Part shown: one piece after another, positions 1 through 10,940 of the stretch | Position numbering within the stretch: position 1 is the stretch's first letter | Layout of the letters: every line of letters starts with the position of its first letter | Source of the DNA: Euglena gracilis | Lineage: Eukaryota > Euglenida > Euglenophyceae > Euglenales | Assembly (NCBI GenBank): GCA_039621445.1 | Contig: CP154957.1 | Location: 2,164,504 to 2,228,503 of the forward strand | Reading direction: 5' to 3' | Length of the DNA stretch: 64,000 nt | Notes under the pieces: generated by a model | The model's database searches: none | The model's input: the letters and a program-made list of their open reading frames with translations, nothing else | Told to the model about the DNA's origin: nothing | Position numbers and translations under genes: made by a program

Positions 1-18
1 TTGAAGTTGCTCGGTTGA

Positions 19-195
19 CGTGCGAATGAGAGAAATGAAGAACCTGAGGGCCGAAAAGAAAAACCTCCTGATTTTTTGAATGCTGTGCTCCACTCTCTGC
101 GTTCTGGCGTCTTATTCTCTGAATTCTCTGAAGAGGGTTTCTTGGCCTCCTGCTTGTCCGTTCGTCACTCCAGGAACTGCAAGTTCTTTTCTTTC
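19..195 (+). CDS. Candidate upstream exon of the WD40 gene (boundaries uncertain)
   Basis: After a TGA at 16-18 the first forward frame stays open for almost 60 codons. It reads as hydrophilic, protein-like sequence (NEEPEGRKEKPPDFLNAVLH and onward) with mixed third positions. There is no in-frame ATG, so if real it is an internal exon. It lies on the same strand as the better supported exons that follow. I could not identify the exact donor or the frame link to the next exon. Function unknown. Confidence 0.35.
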
Positions 196-280
196 ATTTT
201 GTATTCTCAGTAAACTTCTCCCAACAGTTGCCAAACTTGAAGGTTGGTCGCCTGTCGAGAGGTTCCGGGTGGTTGCGGTA

Positions 281-370
281 GCCAGTTGTTGCCGAAAACT
301 CTCAGGATGTTGAGGAGTGCTTGCGACACGTCTTTCAGGAATTTGTCGCTGCGCTTGCGGCCGCGAAGGT
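281..370 (+). CDS. Exon of WD40 gene (upstream of first visible WD repeat)
   Basis: The open frame encodes VAENSQDVEECLRHVFQEF and then an Ala-rich helix-like stretch, ending after GCG AAG GT. The following intron starts ATG-CAG-C. This pairs over 7 bp, with one G-U, with GCTGTAT near 1,621-1,627, where the partner CTG is followed by TATCC and the next exon. The join is in frame (GT|T). A GT at 369 could suggest a conventional donor, but the paired alternative fits better. The 5' end is probably just after an AG near 280. Confidence 0.5.
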
Positions 371-1629
371 ATGCAGCAAAAAGATGTACAGAAATTCAAT
401 TTATTATTTTCACCGGTTTGATTGGGATGAGCAGTTGCTTTCTCCCTAAGAATAATCAATCATACACAATGTTTTGCTCCTGGCAGAGCCAAAACAAATT
501 GCTAATACCATTTGTTGTGCACACTCAGCAGTTCAATTCCCTTGTGCAAGCAATTGCAGAGCTGTAAGAGTTTATGTGACTTTTTTTTGGAAGGTGCAAC
601 TTCTCTCAGAAGGTCCACAACATAGTCAGGGGTGTGAAGATTTTCCAGACTAGGTGTTTACATTGGGGGGATGCTGTCTAAGCGCATTTCCGAAAATTAT
701 TTTCAAAAAAATTCGTCGCTTCGCGGCGAATCCCACTCCTGGGCCTCCAGTCCGGGGGGAGGGGGGTCCGGCCCGGACCCACCCCTCCCCCTCCCCCAGT
801 GGGATCTCCTTCGAGTTGAAAAGAAACGTTTCAGAGATGATTTATTTATTGCACTCTATTCTGAGCCCCGACAACACATTTCATCGTATGCACCGTGGTA
901 CTATCTTTTTTCTGCCTTCCTTCGTCCCTGCTGTAGGCATGTGTTTTCAGATGTGACATTTTCTTTGATGCCGGCTGCGCCTCCAGCAATGCTGGACCCC
1001 AGCACTCAGTCTGCAGCCCTTCACAGCACTCGCAGAAACAAAAGCCAATTTCAACACCACATGATGAAACACCCAAAATCGATTTGGGGAACAGGGGATA
1101 TTTTCCACCCTTCGTTCATAATCATTCCCCTACACCAGTCTTCTCCCCCCATTCAAGGCAGCCTGTCTTTGCATTCCCCCTTGTCGCGGCGCTTGAACTG
1201 TGTTTATGCTCCCCCCACTGCTTAATCATATGTTCTGTAATCGTTTGACAGCTTCCTGTCATGGGTGAAGTTTGGCTGCCTTTCTGCTCCTCTTCAAAGA
1301 AGTTTGGATTACTTTTCAGCATGTCCGGGGGGAAGCCTTTTTTTTTCACCAATTGGAAATATGCTTGTGGTCAGTGTGTGGAAAATTGTTTTGTTGTGCT
1401 GCCACAACTGTTTTTTTGCGACCGTATGCTCCAGGGCATATGTACACCATGGCAAAGTTTGAAGTATTTGCCCCCACAGGTAGTGACTGAGCGGTTTTAA
1501 AAGAGTGACACTTGCTTTTTGAAAGAGTGGAAAATGACCCCACCTCCCCCTGGGGGAGTTTGTAAAAAATTGGTGACTCCCACGGCGTATAGCGAAAGAG
1601 CTGCATGGACCAAGCTCAAGGCTGTATCC
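371..1629 (+). other. Nonconventional intron of WD40 gene
   Basis: The intron begins ATG-CAG and ends CTG-TATCC, and the motif plus flanks pair over 7 bp. It contains T-rich and C/G-run sequence, including a G-rich block at 735-800. No coding sequence was recognised inside. Confidence 0.45.
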
Positions 1630-1754
1630 TGCCTCTGCCCCCGTCCTGCTGGAGGAGCTCCACAGCGCGAAGTCTCAGGCAAATTCGGTGCACTCGAGTC
1701 CTGACAATGCGCAGCTGGTCACCGGCTGTCAGGATGGGGTGGTGGTGATGTGGC
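1630..1754 (+). CDS. WD40-repeat exon
   Basis: The 125-nt exon contains a classical WD repeat core: VHSSPDNAQLVTGCQDGVVV followed by MW. That is the SPD turn, the GxxDG tight turn and the closing MW in place of WD. It is preceded by a helical ELHSAKSQA segment. The entry is CTG-TATCC|T and the exit is C|GGC-CAG. Both neighbouring exons join in frame. The family is a beta-propeller scaffold, so a specific function cannot be assigned. This is the most secure exon of the left-hand gene. Confidence 0.8.
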
Positions 1755-1859
1755 GGCCAGGGGAGTTCCCTCAACTAACTCCCCTCAACTTATAAACCCC
1801 CTGGGGTTTATGGGGTCTGAGTTGGCTGGTCTGCCAAAGGGGAGGCTTGTAAACCCCCC

Positions 1860-2075
1860 CCCCAAATAACACACCCCCCCGGTGTGTTATTTGGGCACCC
1901 GAACTGGGGCCCCAGGGGGGGGTGTGTTATTTGGGGGGGGTGTTATTTTTACATGGAAAACCAAAGGAAAACAGGGGGGTGTGTTATTTGGGCGCTCGAA
2001 ATCGGCCCCCGAGGGGGGGTGTGTTATTTGGGGGGGGGTGTGTTATTTGGGGGGGTGTGTTATTTGGGGGGGGGT
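1860..2075 (+). repeat. Short tandem repeat (tgtgttattt + G-run units)
   Basis: Five to six imperfect copies of a unit made of tgtgttattt followed by a run of G lie within a WD40-gene intron. They abut the TIR element that starts at 2,088. Confidence 0.75.
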
Positions 2076-2087
2076 TTACGTGAGGGT

Positions 2088-2330
2088 CAGGGTTTTAGTC
2101 GTGGACCCCCGGGGGGGGGAGGGGGGGGTAGGGTGGGTAGGCTGTGCCCCCCCCGGGGGGTAGGTCCCCCCCGAGGGGGTGGAATATACTTTTCGGCGCT
2201 GAAATTTTTTGAAAAAGTGCTATTTTTAGCACTTTTCGCGATTTTCGGCCATTTTTGTGTGTCCCCCGGGACCCCCCCTCAGGGGGTGGGTGGGTGGTGG
2301 GACCCCCCCCCGGTCTTAGAAAAACCCCTG
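2088..2330 (+). mobile_element. Family-1 TIR element with 8-bp duplication (7/8)
   Basis: The left terminus is CAGGGTTTTAGTCGTGGACC and the right terminus is GGTCTTAGAAAAACCCCTG, an inverted repeat. The flanks are GTGAGGGT (2,080-2,087) and GTGAAGGT (2,331-2,338). The interior is C/G-run rich with an ATTTTTGGCC-like core and no coding potential. It is the same family as the introns at 18,530-18,827 and 52,297-52,626, but here it is nested inside a larger intron. Confidence 0.75.
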
Positions 2331-4148
2331 GTGAAGGTTTCACACATTACGAATTCCCTGTCCCAACCCCTGTCCCTTGTCGTGGCCTTAAAATTGTCTT
2401 GCAGGGGGAACAAAAACCTGATTTTTTTTCCCCCTTGCAATTTTGTATTTTTTGCTTGATGTATTTTTGAGTGTGAAAAATTCCTCATTTTGGCCCCCAT
2501 CCTCCCATTTTTTTGTCAGTTTTTTGGCATTGTTGCATTTTTGGTCAACATAATGCTTTCTTTGTGATACATGAAAATTTCCCCGGCATAGCCGAAACTT
2601 CCTCGTCAGCAGAAAGTGTACATCCTGGCGGAGCTCCAAAAGGATTTGTCATGCAATTTTTTTTTTGCATTTAATTGTTCTTTTTCTTTGTCTTTTTTTT
2701 GTGTCGCGTTTTTTGAGGGTCCATGTTGCATCCCCCCAGGGTTTTTTTTTAAGTCTTGGATGGGTGGTTCCGAACGAGCCCCCCCCCCCCCAGGGGGGGT
2801 TATACTTTTCGGCGCCAAAATGTTTGAAAAGGTGCCATTTTTTTATAGCATTTTTCGCGATTTTTGGCCATTTTTGGTGGAAGTGAGTGGGTCCCCCCGA
2901 ACCAGGGTGTGACGTAGAGCTGAGCTCTTTGGGAGACCACCCGGCCCGGCCCGGCCCGGCCCGGCCCGGCCCGGCGTCTTGGCCGGCTGCCCAGCCCGGG
3001 CCGGGGACTGGGGGTTGAAAAACGCTCATTTTTGGCTCAAAAACACTTTTTCCGGGTCTGGGAGGCCAAAAAACATGGTTTTGGGTAAAAAGTTTTTTTT
3101 CGATTTTTTTCGACTTTTTTTGACCCGAAAATGACCCAAAGTCCATAAGATTCGGGCCCAAAACGAGGGGCCGGGGGTCAGAAAACGCTCATTTTCGGCC
3201 CAAAAACACTTTTTCCGCGTCCGGGAGGTCAAAAAATGGTTTTGGGCAATTTTTTTTATTTTTTCGACTTTTTGACCCAAAAATGGCTAAGTACACCGGC
3301 TTGGGGGGCGGGCCCCAGCCGGGGGGGGGGGGTCGGAAATTTTTCTTTGCTCAAAAAACACTTTTTTTGATGTTCTAAAGTGAAAAAAAGTTTTTTTGAG
3401 CGAAATTTTTTTTCAAAATTTTGGGTCCCGACTGAACCCCTCAAACCCCTCGAACAGCCGCCCTCGGATCCCCGCAGGGGTCCCCGAAAACCCAAACCTC
3501 GCTCAAAACCGCACAGCCAGGCCAGAAAACGATCAACCCCCCCCCCAGACCTCGGGGAGTTGCGGGGAAACCAAAATACCGGTAGATGGGGCTTCAAGGG
3601 CTTCAATTTAGGTCCGGACATTTCCTTTTGTTTTTGCAAAAAAAAAATTCCGCGGCGCACTTTTTGTCCGGTTCTAGCATCAAACATCAGGACATTAGCT
3701 TGCATCTAGTATTTTGGTGTGGAACTAGTCACCAAGCCAAGTCAAAAGGGTGCGCGTTGTTGCGACAGGGATGGGCACACCTCAAGCCTGGAGAACACCT
3801 CCCGGTGGCAAAACCGGGGACCCTCCACAACGATACACTCGTGGTCCGGAGCCTCCCAGTTGGGCGGCTGCGGTGCAGTCAGACCTCTCTGGGCAATGAG
3901 AGAAGAACAGGCCAAAATGAAAGTTTGCGGTAAAAAATTAGCAATGTGCATGCATGGAAATAAATGTGAGCACTTCACACGGGATGGAAGCAACATTGCA
4001 GCACCAACCCTGAGCACTTCACACGGGATGGAAGCAACATTGCAGCACCAACCCAGGGTCGCCCGCAAAAGTTTGCAGAAGCATCCCTTTTGCAACAAAA
4101 ACCACAAATTGAATGGCTTTTGTAACTTTCAAAAAAATCGACAATTAT

Positions 4149-4645
4149 CATACCCCCCCCTCCGGGCAATTGTCGCGCGACAAATTGGGCAGCACGGAGG
4201 GGGGTGACAATTTTCCAGGGTGACAATTTGGCCGGCACAGAGGGGGGTGACAATTGCCCGGGGGCGTCAATTACCCAGGGGCGTCAATTGCCCACCCATG
4301 TAGGCCACATTAAAACCAACTGACCAAGAACACCATCTGAAACGCAAATGAACACGCAAAAATGCAGCTATGGTTGTGATATTGTGCAGATCATTTGGTA
4401 TGTGACATTTCTCAGCACGTTGTGGCAAAATAGAAGACGAATCGAGTCGTGTCAGCGAAAAGCAAGTTCACAAACATCTTCTGTGGGGGGGGGGGGGGGG
4501 ACAAATTGGGCAGCACGGAGGAGGGTGACAATTTCCCGGGGTGACAAATTGGCCAGCACAGCCAGGGGTGACAATTGCCCGGGTGCGTCAATTGCCCGGG
4601 GGCGTCAATTGCCCGGGGGCGTCAAATGCCCGGGGGGGGGGGGCA
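4149..4645 (+). repeat. R5 repeat, full copy
   Basis: Two blocks of CAATTGCCCGGG and GACAATTTCCCGGGG sentences flank a core that begins TGTAGGCCACATTAAAACCAA. A closely similar copy lies at 23,176-23,625 and a short copy without the core at 42,203-42,333. Its ends carry C-runs on the left and G-runs on the right. Confidence 0.75.
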
Positions 4646-5757
4646 GGTAGGAAATTTCTGACATGCTGACAAGTGGACGTGGAAATTCTTCTATGTGTTA
4701 GGGGTATTTAGAGCGGCTGGCAAAAATAAATAAACTCAATAATAACACAAATAATGACAAGCAGAAAAGGGGCACCAAACGCCGTGGATGGCGGGCCAGA
4801 GGTGTGTGGGCACGGCGTCGGCAGCGGGGTACGGGGTGGGGCTGCGGCGGCAGATGGGGGAGCGGGCGGGGGAGCGGGGGGGCAGGGAGGGGGGGTCTGC
4901 GGCCTTGGCGCCGGGGAACGGGGGCAGAGCCGTCGAGGGAGAGAGAGGGGGGACTGGGGAGGAGGAGGCACCGTTTGTAACAACCGGGAAAATGACGGGA
5001 CACCAAAAATGACGGGACATTTGGGGCGTACTTGGGTTGGGGGCAGGGGAGTACACACATGTGTGGCAGCCAAAAGAATGGGGGGGGGCAAGTAGTTCTT
5101 CCAGGGGGGGGGGCAGGAGGGGGCATTGCCACGGGCACTCTGGGTTGCTGCAGCAGCCGTTTCCGGAGCGGCGCCTCAGGCCGGCGGTTGAGGCCGCCGG
5201 GGGTGAGGTGGTCCATGTGGCCAGGTGCTGGGGTCCCGATGCAGAGATTCACTGAATGGGGGAGCACTTTTCTCCACCCATCTTAGGCGGGAATTGGCGG
5301 GGAAATCAAAACGCCGTTCGATAGGGCGTTTTAAGGGCTTCAAATTAGGTCGCCACAGGTTTTGCTTGCTTTCACTTCGTTTTCGAGATATTTGGCATTT
5401 TGCGGATCTTGGCTCCCCAAAAAGCACCCTTGAAAATGTTTTCAATCCGGCCTTCGGCTGAACCGATTGTTCCATAATGCACCTCACCCCAATCACTTTC
5501 TCAAAGACCCCCCAACCAACAACCAAGGGGCGGCATTGAAATAGGGAATCAAATGAATTGGAATGTGAATTTTTGCCACTGAATCACATTTCAAATTTCA
5601 GATTTGCATCGTCAATAAAAACAATTTCAAAACTGAATCAAGCCACATGTTTCAAAAATATCCAAAAAGTGGTGGGTGCATGGGAGCATATTTGCAATTA
5701 GGAATTATCAAACTTTTGGTGGATGCAGGACAAGACGTGCACCCAACTCCTGTGCAG

Positions 5758-5851
5758 GGCCCCCGAAGTCGGACGGCATCCGAGACAGGTCGACGGACCA
5801 GCCCTTCGGGGACTTACCAGCGTCTGAGGAGCGGCTGGACCGTCCACTCGG
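5758..5851 (+). CDS. WD40-gene exon, linker after WD repeat
   Basis: The 94-nt exon enters after CTG-TGCAG and exits before CGC-CAG. It encodes the hydrophilic segment PPKSDGIRDRSTDQPFGDLP and then ASEERLDRPLG. It continues the MWR of the WD exon in frame. A conventional GTGAGT nearby (5,860) is not needed, because the CAGGGGTG start of the next intron pairs 8 bp with GCACCCCTG at 6,413-6,421. Confidence 0.65.
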
Positions 5852-6426
5852 CGCCAGGGGTGAGTGAGACGCGGCCGACAGGAGGAGCCTCCGGACAAAG
5901 CAAACCCCGTAGCAGAAGCAAAGCGTTCCTTAAGCAAAAAAAAGCTTCCCCTCCCAGCACATTCAATGAAAACTCCGCACAAAAAATGGTCAAAAATGTC
6001 CATATTCTGGCAAAAATGGGTCAACTTCGAAGGAAAAAAGTGATGTCTGGCATCTTTACATGATTGCCAATCTGCCCAAAGGGTCAAAAAATGTTTTTTT
6101 CGTCTTTTTAATTCTCCACTCCATTCGATCCCCCGGGCCGTCCCTTAGACCTACGGGCGTTCCTTAACAAAAAAGGATTCCCTTGCGGAGAACAAACCCC
6201 CATTTCCGCGAGACCTGCAATGGACAAATCCCGAAAGAATATGACCAACTCATTAAAAAATTCCGCCTTACCATTGATGTGTGTAGAAATAATAGGTGCA
6301 GGGGGTTCCTCAAATTTTAATGCAACCAAAAAGAAAACACCTCGGGGGTGTTCAGTGGAAGATTGCAACTGAGGCACCAGGGACGCAAAACAGAACCGGC
6401 CCCGACACGCATGCACCCCTGTTTGT
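5852..6426 (+). other. Nonconventional intron of WD40 gene
   Basis: It starts CGC-CAGGGGTG and ends CACCCCTG-TTTGT, with 8-bp complementary ends. It contains an R10 repeat copy at about 5,928-6,115 with the GCACATTCAATG motif. Confidence 0.6.
5928..6115 (+). repeat. R10 repeat copy
   Basis: The repeat is marked by TTCCTTAAGCAAAAAAAA, then GCACATTCAATGAAAA and a tail ending in GTCAAAAAATG. Similar copies lie at about 6,805-6,990, 11,945-12,135 and 58,095-58,230. Confidence 0.6.
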
Positions 6427-6527
6427 GGGGGTGCCCCACATCGACCCCCGGGGGGTGTTGGAGGCCGACCCCAGAGGAGTGTTGCTGTTGCTGAGGCGAA
6501 TGGCGGCCAAGACGTCCTTCCGCACCG
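6427..6527 (+). CDS. WD40-gene exon
   Basis: The 101-nt exon encodes GVPHIDPRGVLEADPRGVLL and then LLRRMAAKTSFRT, in frame with both neighbours. The entry is CTG-TTTGT and the exit is CAG-CAGGGCTT. The opposite strand is also open here (AAIRLSNSNTPLGSAS), so strand was decided by the complementary intron ends on both sides and by frame continuity. Confidence 0.6.
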
Positions 6528-7524
6528 CAGCAGGGCTTAGGGAAGCACACAGAGCAACGCCAAGAATTTTTTTTTTACCAGTGTGCTGGCAAGCCAAAAT
6601 ATGTTTGTGCAAACCAAACGAGATGAAAACGGGGAGGACGAAATTCGTTTTTTTTTGGAGAGTGGACGGACCACAGTGCATCAGAAAAATAACCTGTGTA
6701 GCACATGTGATGTTGTGTATGTGAATACCTTGTCCAGCATCTGCCTGGGTCAAATCCTACCAAATCCACCACTACCACCACCATGAATAGTGCTGTGTTC
6801 AGGGCGGTCCTCAAACACAAAAAAAATTCGCGTCCCAGCACATTCAATGGAAAATCCACAGGAAAAAATGACCCCAAAATGCCATATTTTGGCTATAACG
6901 GGTCCATGACGTGGACCCGTGATTTTGGGCATCCTTTGGACGATGGCCCATCCACCCAAACGTCAAAAAATGCATTTTCGCCCTTCTGATTTTTTGACCC
7001 CTGTTCGTTTTTGATCCCTGGACTGGAATCCCTGGAAGAATCCCGTTCTTTTAATACCAAGACCCCAACCCCACCCCAGGGGTACCCCACCCCTGGGGGT
7101 GGAAGGGGGTTCCGGGGGACCCACTTTTTGGGGTGTCAATTTTTGGGCCAAAAAAAACTCGACAATTTGCACCAAAAAAAAAGCTAAAAAAAAAGGCCAA
7201 AATCCTGCCTCCAGTGAGAGACCTACAAGGCCCTTGGGAGTACCCCCGAGGGCTTGACCCACCGGCCCCCCCCCCTTTGCAAAATCCCTGATCCCATCAT
7301 CTCTTATGGACCGCCGTGGTTGCGTTGTGGCCCACATGGTCTTGGCCCACACCATGTCCTTTGGGCTTGGGCAAAATGAAAGCCAAAACCTGACAAACCA
7401 AACAAAAAAATCGATCGAATCAACAAAAAAAAACAAATCAAACTAGCAAAAAACATTGGGTAAAAAGTCCTCTTTCTGAGTCTGCATCGAAGTCACCGCC
7501 TCCCGAACGGCAAGCTCTGGTGCG
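6528..7524 (+). other. Nonconventional intron of WD40 gene
   Basis: It starts CAG-CAGGGCTT and ends AAGCTCTG-GTGCG, an 8-bp pairing with one G-U. It contains an R10 copy (about 6,805-6,990) and C/T-rich sequence. Confidence 0.55.
6805..6990 (+). repeat. R10 repeat copy
   Basis: The copy contains GCACATTCAATGGAAAATCC and a tail GGCCCATCCACCCAAACGTC, matching the copies near 5,928, 11,945 and 58,095. Confidence 0.65.
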
Positions 7525-7600
7525 GGGGGACCGTGGCAGACCGGAGCGCCTTTCTCGGCCAGCACCGAGATGCTGTTGGACCGGTTGGTGCACCGGGTGC
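7525..7600 (+). CDS. WD40-gene exon (3' end uncertain)
   Basis: After CTG-GTGCG the frame reads GGTVADRSAFLGQHRDAVG, joining the previous exon as SFRTGGTVADRS in frame. The GQHRDAV segment resembles the start of a further WD blade. The exon may stop at GC|CCC-CAG (7,600) or earlier at a GT. An alternative minus-strand reading of the same bases was considered and rejected. Confidence 0.55.
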
Positions 7601-7782
7601 CCCCAGGGCCCGGCCACGGGACCCAGGCTTAGGCGGGGACCTCCCGGGGTACCCCAACAATCGGGGGTCCCCCAAAAGATGTCTGTTGGCGTTTCCCAAG
7701 AATTTCCCGGCTCCCCGAAAGCCTCCCGCAGGGCGATACGGGGAGGGCGGGTTGGGGGGACGGACTCCCGCACCACCACCAG

Positions 7783-7861
7783 GATGGCACCACCGCCCAT
7801 ACAAGTCAATGGCAACCCTCGCTTGGCCGCTCTGCATGTGGCAAAAATGGCTGCTCGGCAG
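7783..7861 (+). CDS. Probable WD40-gene exon with conventional donor
   Basis: An AG at 7,781-7,782 is followed by an open frame MAPPPIQVNGNPRLAALHVA and then KMAARQ, ending at CAG|GTGAGG, a textbook GT donor. It is in frame with the previous exon if that ends at 7,600. No motif assigns a function. Downstream exons of this gene were not found. Confidence 0.45.
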
Positions 7862-8858
7862 GTGAGGAGAAAAAATTCGGGTTGTGGGGATTCCTGTACA
7901 GCCCTCGGGTCCGGGCAGGTTTAAACGGAGGGTGTTTTGTGCTGTGGGGTGAGTACCCATAGGAGGATAGATAAGAGGCCCCCCCTTGGGGGGGGGTCGG
8001 TTTTGGGTCCCGGTGCCTGCCGACCAAGCCAATTGTCCCTGGAAAATGGCCATTTCCCGGGAGTGTGAAAAATACCGCCCCCCCCCCCAAGCCCAGTGAA
8101 CACTAAAGTGGCAGTCCAGACGGTCCGGACAGGGGGATTGGGCATGGGTGTTCACTTATCGTGTTGATAAGGTATACGGTGACAACTTAGACGGTCCGGA
8201 CCATGCTTGTGCTTACCGACCGGGGGGGGGGGAGGGTGGAGCCCGCCCAGAGGTAACCCATCTCCAAATAGCGGCCCGGTTACAGCTGTGCAGGAGGCCA
8301 CCACCGGTGTGGATTTTGGGAGCTTGAGCCTGTAATGAAATGAACGGATTCGTGGCGGGATGGGGGCGGGAGAGCAGCAACCCTGGGTGGGTCCGGTTTG
8401 TCCCCCGGCCGGCTGAACCCTGGATGCGGTGGAGGGGGGAGGGGTCGTGGCAGCCAGGGACGCGGAGAAAGCCCTCCGTGAAGGACAGGTTGGCCGCAGG
8501 CGGCGTTGGCAGCGAGGGGGGGGGGGTGCCGGTTGGGGGGGGCGCAGTTGGGCGGCTGGGGGGGGGAGAGAGACAGATGGAAAGCCTGGGGGGGGGTGGT
8601 CAGCACCCTACCCTTGCTTACCGACCCCCCCCCGCCGTAGGGGGAGGGGGTTCACTTTCAACTTTCAAAAAAAAACCCACAATTTCCAGCAAATATCCAA
8701 AAATCCCCAGGAAAGAAACACAGAAAAAAAGCAAAAAAGAACACAAAATCTGTCAGAATCGAAAACCACACACAAAAAAAGCAAAAAAAGTATTTGCGCT
8801 TCCCCACTGCCAAAAATCAATTGGATTTTGGCAGCAAAAAAAATTCCAGCACCTCCAG

Positions 8859-9368
8859 CAGGGAATTTCTTAAGGGCCCCCGGGGGGTCCAGCCTCCGGC
8901 AGGCAAAAAGGCTGCTGGCTGGAAATGAGCTGGTGGCTGGACCCCCCCGGGGGTGGGTGGGGGGGGTCCGGGGCTGGAGCGGGCTGGGCTGGGCTGGGTC
9001 GATGAAAAACAAAATTTTCTAAAACATTTTTGCCATTTTCGACAATTTGGTGGATGGATCTGGATCAAGGCTGGGGCGCTGTGATGGAGGAAGCTTTGAT
9101 GAGGGGGAAAAATGCATGGATAGGTGAGCTGGGCAGCCCAGTTGGCTTGCCAGCATGCGGCCGGCTGGCCCGGCCTTTGGCCGGGCTGGACCTGACTTTA
9201 TTTCAGTCGACCCCCGGGGGGGGGGGGGTGGGGGGCTCCCACCCCCGGGGGGGGGGGGGGGGTGGGGGGCTCCAAGCCCGAATTTGGGCTGGTGGCTGGA
9301 TTTGAGCTGCTGGCTGGCTGGACCCCCCCCCCGGGGATAGGGTATCCTCCGGCTTAAGAAATTGCCTG
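8859..9368. mobile_element. Family-1 TIR element, long form (copy A)
   Basis: The termini are CAGGGAATTTCTTAAGG and CTTAAGAAATTGCCTG. The flanking 8-mers ACCTCCAG and GCCTCCGG match at 6/8. The interior has GGCTGCTGGCTGG units and C/G runs. It is closely similar to the element at 63,445-63,926. Not linked to a coding exon. Confidence 0.7.
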
Positions 9369-10616
9369 GCCTCCGGCACTGGGTGGTCGGATGCAGTTCA
9401 AAGATGACTCGGCACCCCCCCACCCAACCCCCCATCCAGCACAGCACCGTGCAAGGAAAATTTTGACCTAAAAACAGCGCCCCGGAAATGAGTTGGGACC
9501 CCTCCCCACCTCCCACCAGCCGGTGAGGGGGTCCATTCTCTCACCCACCACCCACGGATTTTTTGGGCGATATCCGTACAACCCGGGGGGAGGGGGGTGC
9601 AGCCATTCATTTGGTGTTGTTTGGGTGCTGCCAAGCGACTTGAGCAGCCGAACTGTCCATGGCGAACACTGATCAACAACAAAGGAAAGTGTGCCGAACA
9701 AAAAAACACAGAGTGGGGGTGCAGAGGGGCCTCCTCCTTGCGCCAGAAACGCCCCTAAGTGCCTTTCAAGAGGAGGGCTGGGTCGTCGCCGTCCAAGGCA
9801 GGGCGGTGCGGCGGTGAAGGGAATCGCTGGAAAGGCCACCCCCACCCCAAACGTTGTTTGGGGGGTGGCAACAAAAAAAGCACAGCCTTCCCTGGGACCC
9901 CCCCACACCTCCCCCCTCCTCCTCTCTCCAGGTAGGCAGGCGGCTTCCGTCAGCTCCCGTATGCAGAGTGGGAGGCAGACCCCGGGGAGGCCAGAGTAGG
10001 AAATACGTTCGTTCGTTTGGTGAAACTCTCCTTCAAAAATCGCCGGGAAAAAAATTTTAACCCTGTTTTTCTGAATTTTCTTGGAGAATTCATGTGTTGC
10101 CTGGGCCGAATAAAACCAAAGAATGCGACTTTGGGGGGGGGGGTCAAGTCCAACTCCCGTCCCGCCTGAGGGGAAAAAAAGACAGACAAAAAATGCGGGA
10201 GAGTTGGCATGGACTCGGTTCCTGGGTGAAATCAACTTTGGGGGCAACTTTGGGGGGGCACATGATTTCCATTATTCAACGTTCCTTCACATGATTTCGC
10301 ATGATCTTATGTAGTTCTTCTTTTTTGATGGGGGAAACGGTGGCTGTGTAAAATTTCCGTTCCAACCTGATTTGCAGATCATGATCGTAATATGAGAGTT
10401 ATGAAGCATTGAGAATGACAGTAACGGCTAAGAAGAACAGCAGCCCATTGTATTAGTGAACACCACCAAACATGACATGTGGAAGGGACATCCCGAAATG
10501 GAAGATGTGAAATTCACTGAGTTGGGAAGCGCTCCTGGATGTCTTATTTAAACACAACACAACAATATCATCACAGCATCATCAGCAGCGTCATCACAGG
10601 GCGAACGCCATTAAAC

Positions 10617-10940
10617 CCCCCACCTACAAGAAACCCCCACCTATAAGAAACCCTTTGGGGATTTTTGGACTGACGCCCACCTATAAGAAACCCCACCTAT
10701 AGGAAACCCCTGGGGAGCTTTGAACCCAACCACCTTTAAGAAACCCCCCATTTTTCTTCGGCGCAAAAGGCGCCGAAAGGAAATTTTTGACTGTTTTTGG
10801 CCACTTTTGGCCTTTTGTGGCTCGAAAAATTTTCGGACATTGAAATCCACCTATACGAAACCCCCACCTATAAGAAACCCCTCGGGCCATTTTTTTTGGA
10901 AACCCACCTATAAGAAATGGGTTTCTTATGGGTGGGAGGT
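10617..10940. repeat. R3 repeat copy A
   Basis: Several CACCTATAAGAAACCC units surround a core with TTTCTTCGGCGCAAAAGGCG, and the copy closes with the inverted GGTTTCTTATGGGTGGG. The second copy is at 48,377-48,718. Confidence 0.75.

Larger units (their letters stand above)
1755..5757 (+). other. 4.0-kb nonconventional intron of WD40 gene, filled with nested elements
   Basis: The ends are GGC-CAGGGGAGTT and AACTCCTG-TGCAG. The termini pair over 8 bp with a two-base bulge. Inside are a tandem block of tgtgttatttgggg units (about 1,860-2,075), a TIR element with 7/8 duplication (2,088-2,330), a partial relative (about 2,735-2,910), a GGCCC tandem run (2,940-2,975) and an R5 repeat (4,149-4,645). 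A GC-rich tract spans 4,780-5,170. Removing the whole intron joins TGG C and GG CCC as WRPPKSDG in frame. Confidence 0.6.

Noticed and set aside
5820-5866. Minus-strand exon EWTVQPLLRRW with a GTAAGT donor
   Set aside because: The longer plus-strand frame uses the whole segment and matches intron stems on both sides.
6450-6530. Minus-strand frame AAIRLSNSNTPLGSAS
   Set aside because: The plus-strand reading has complementary intron ends on both sides; kept only as an alternative.
7440-7600. Minus-strand open frame reading SVLAEKGAPVCHGPPAPELA
   Set aside because: It looks protein-like, but the plus-strand frame joins its neighbours through an 8-bp intron stem and in phase.
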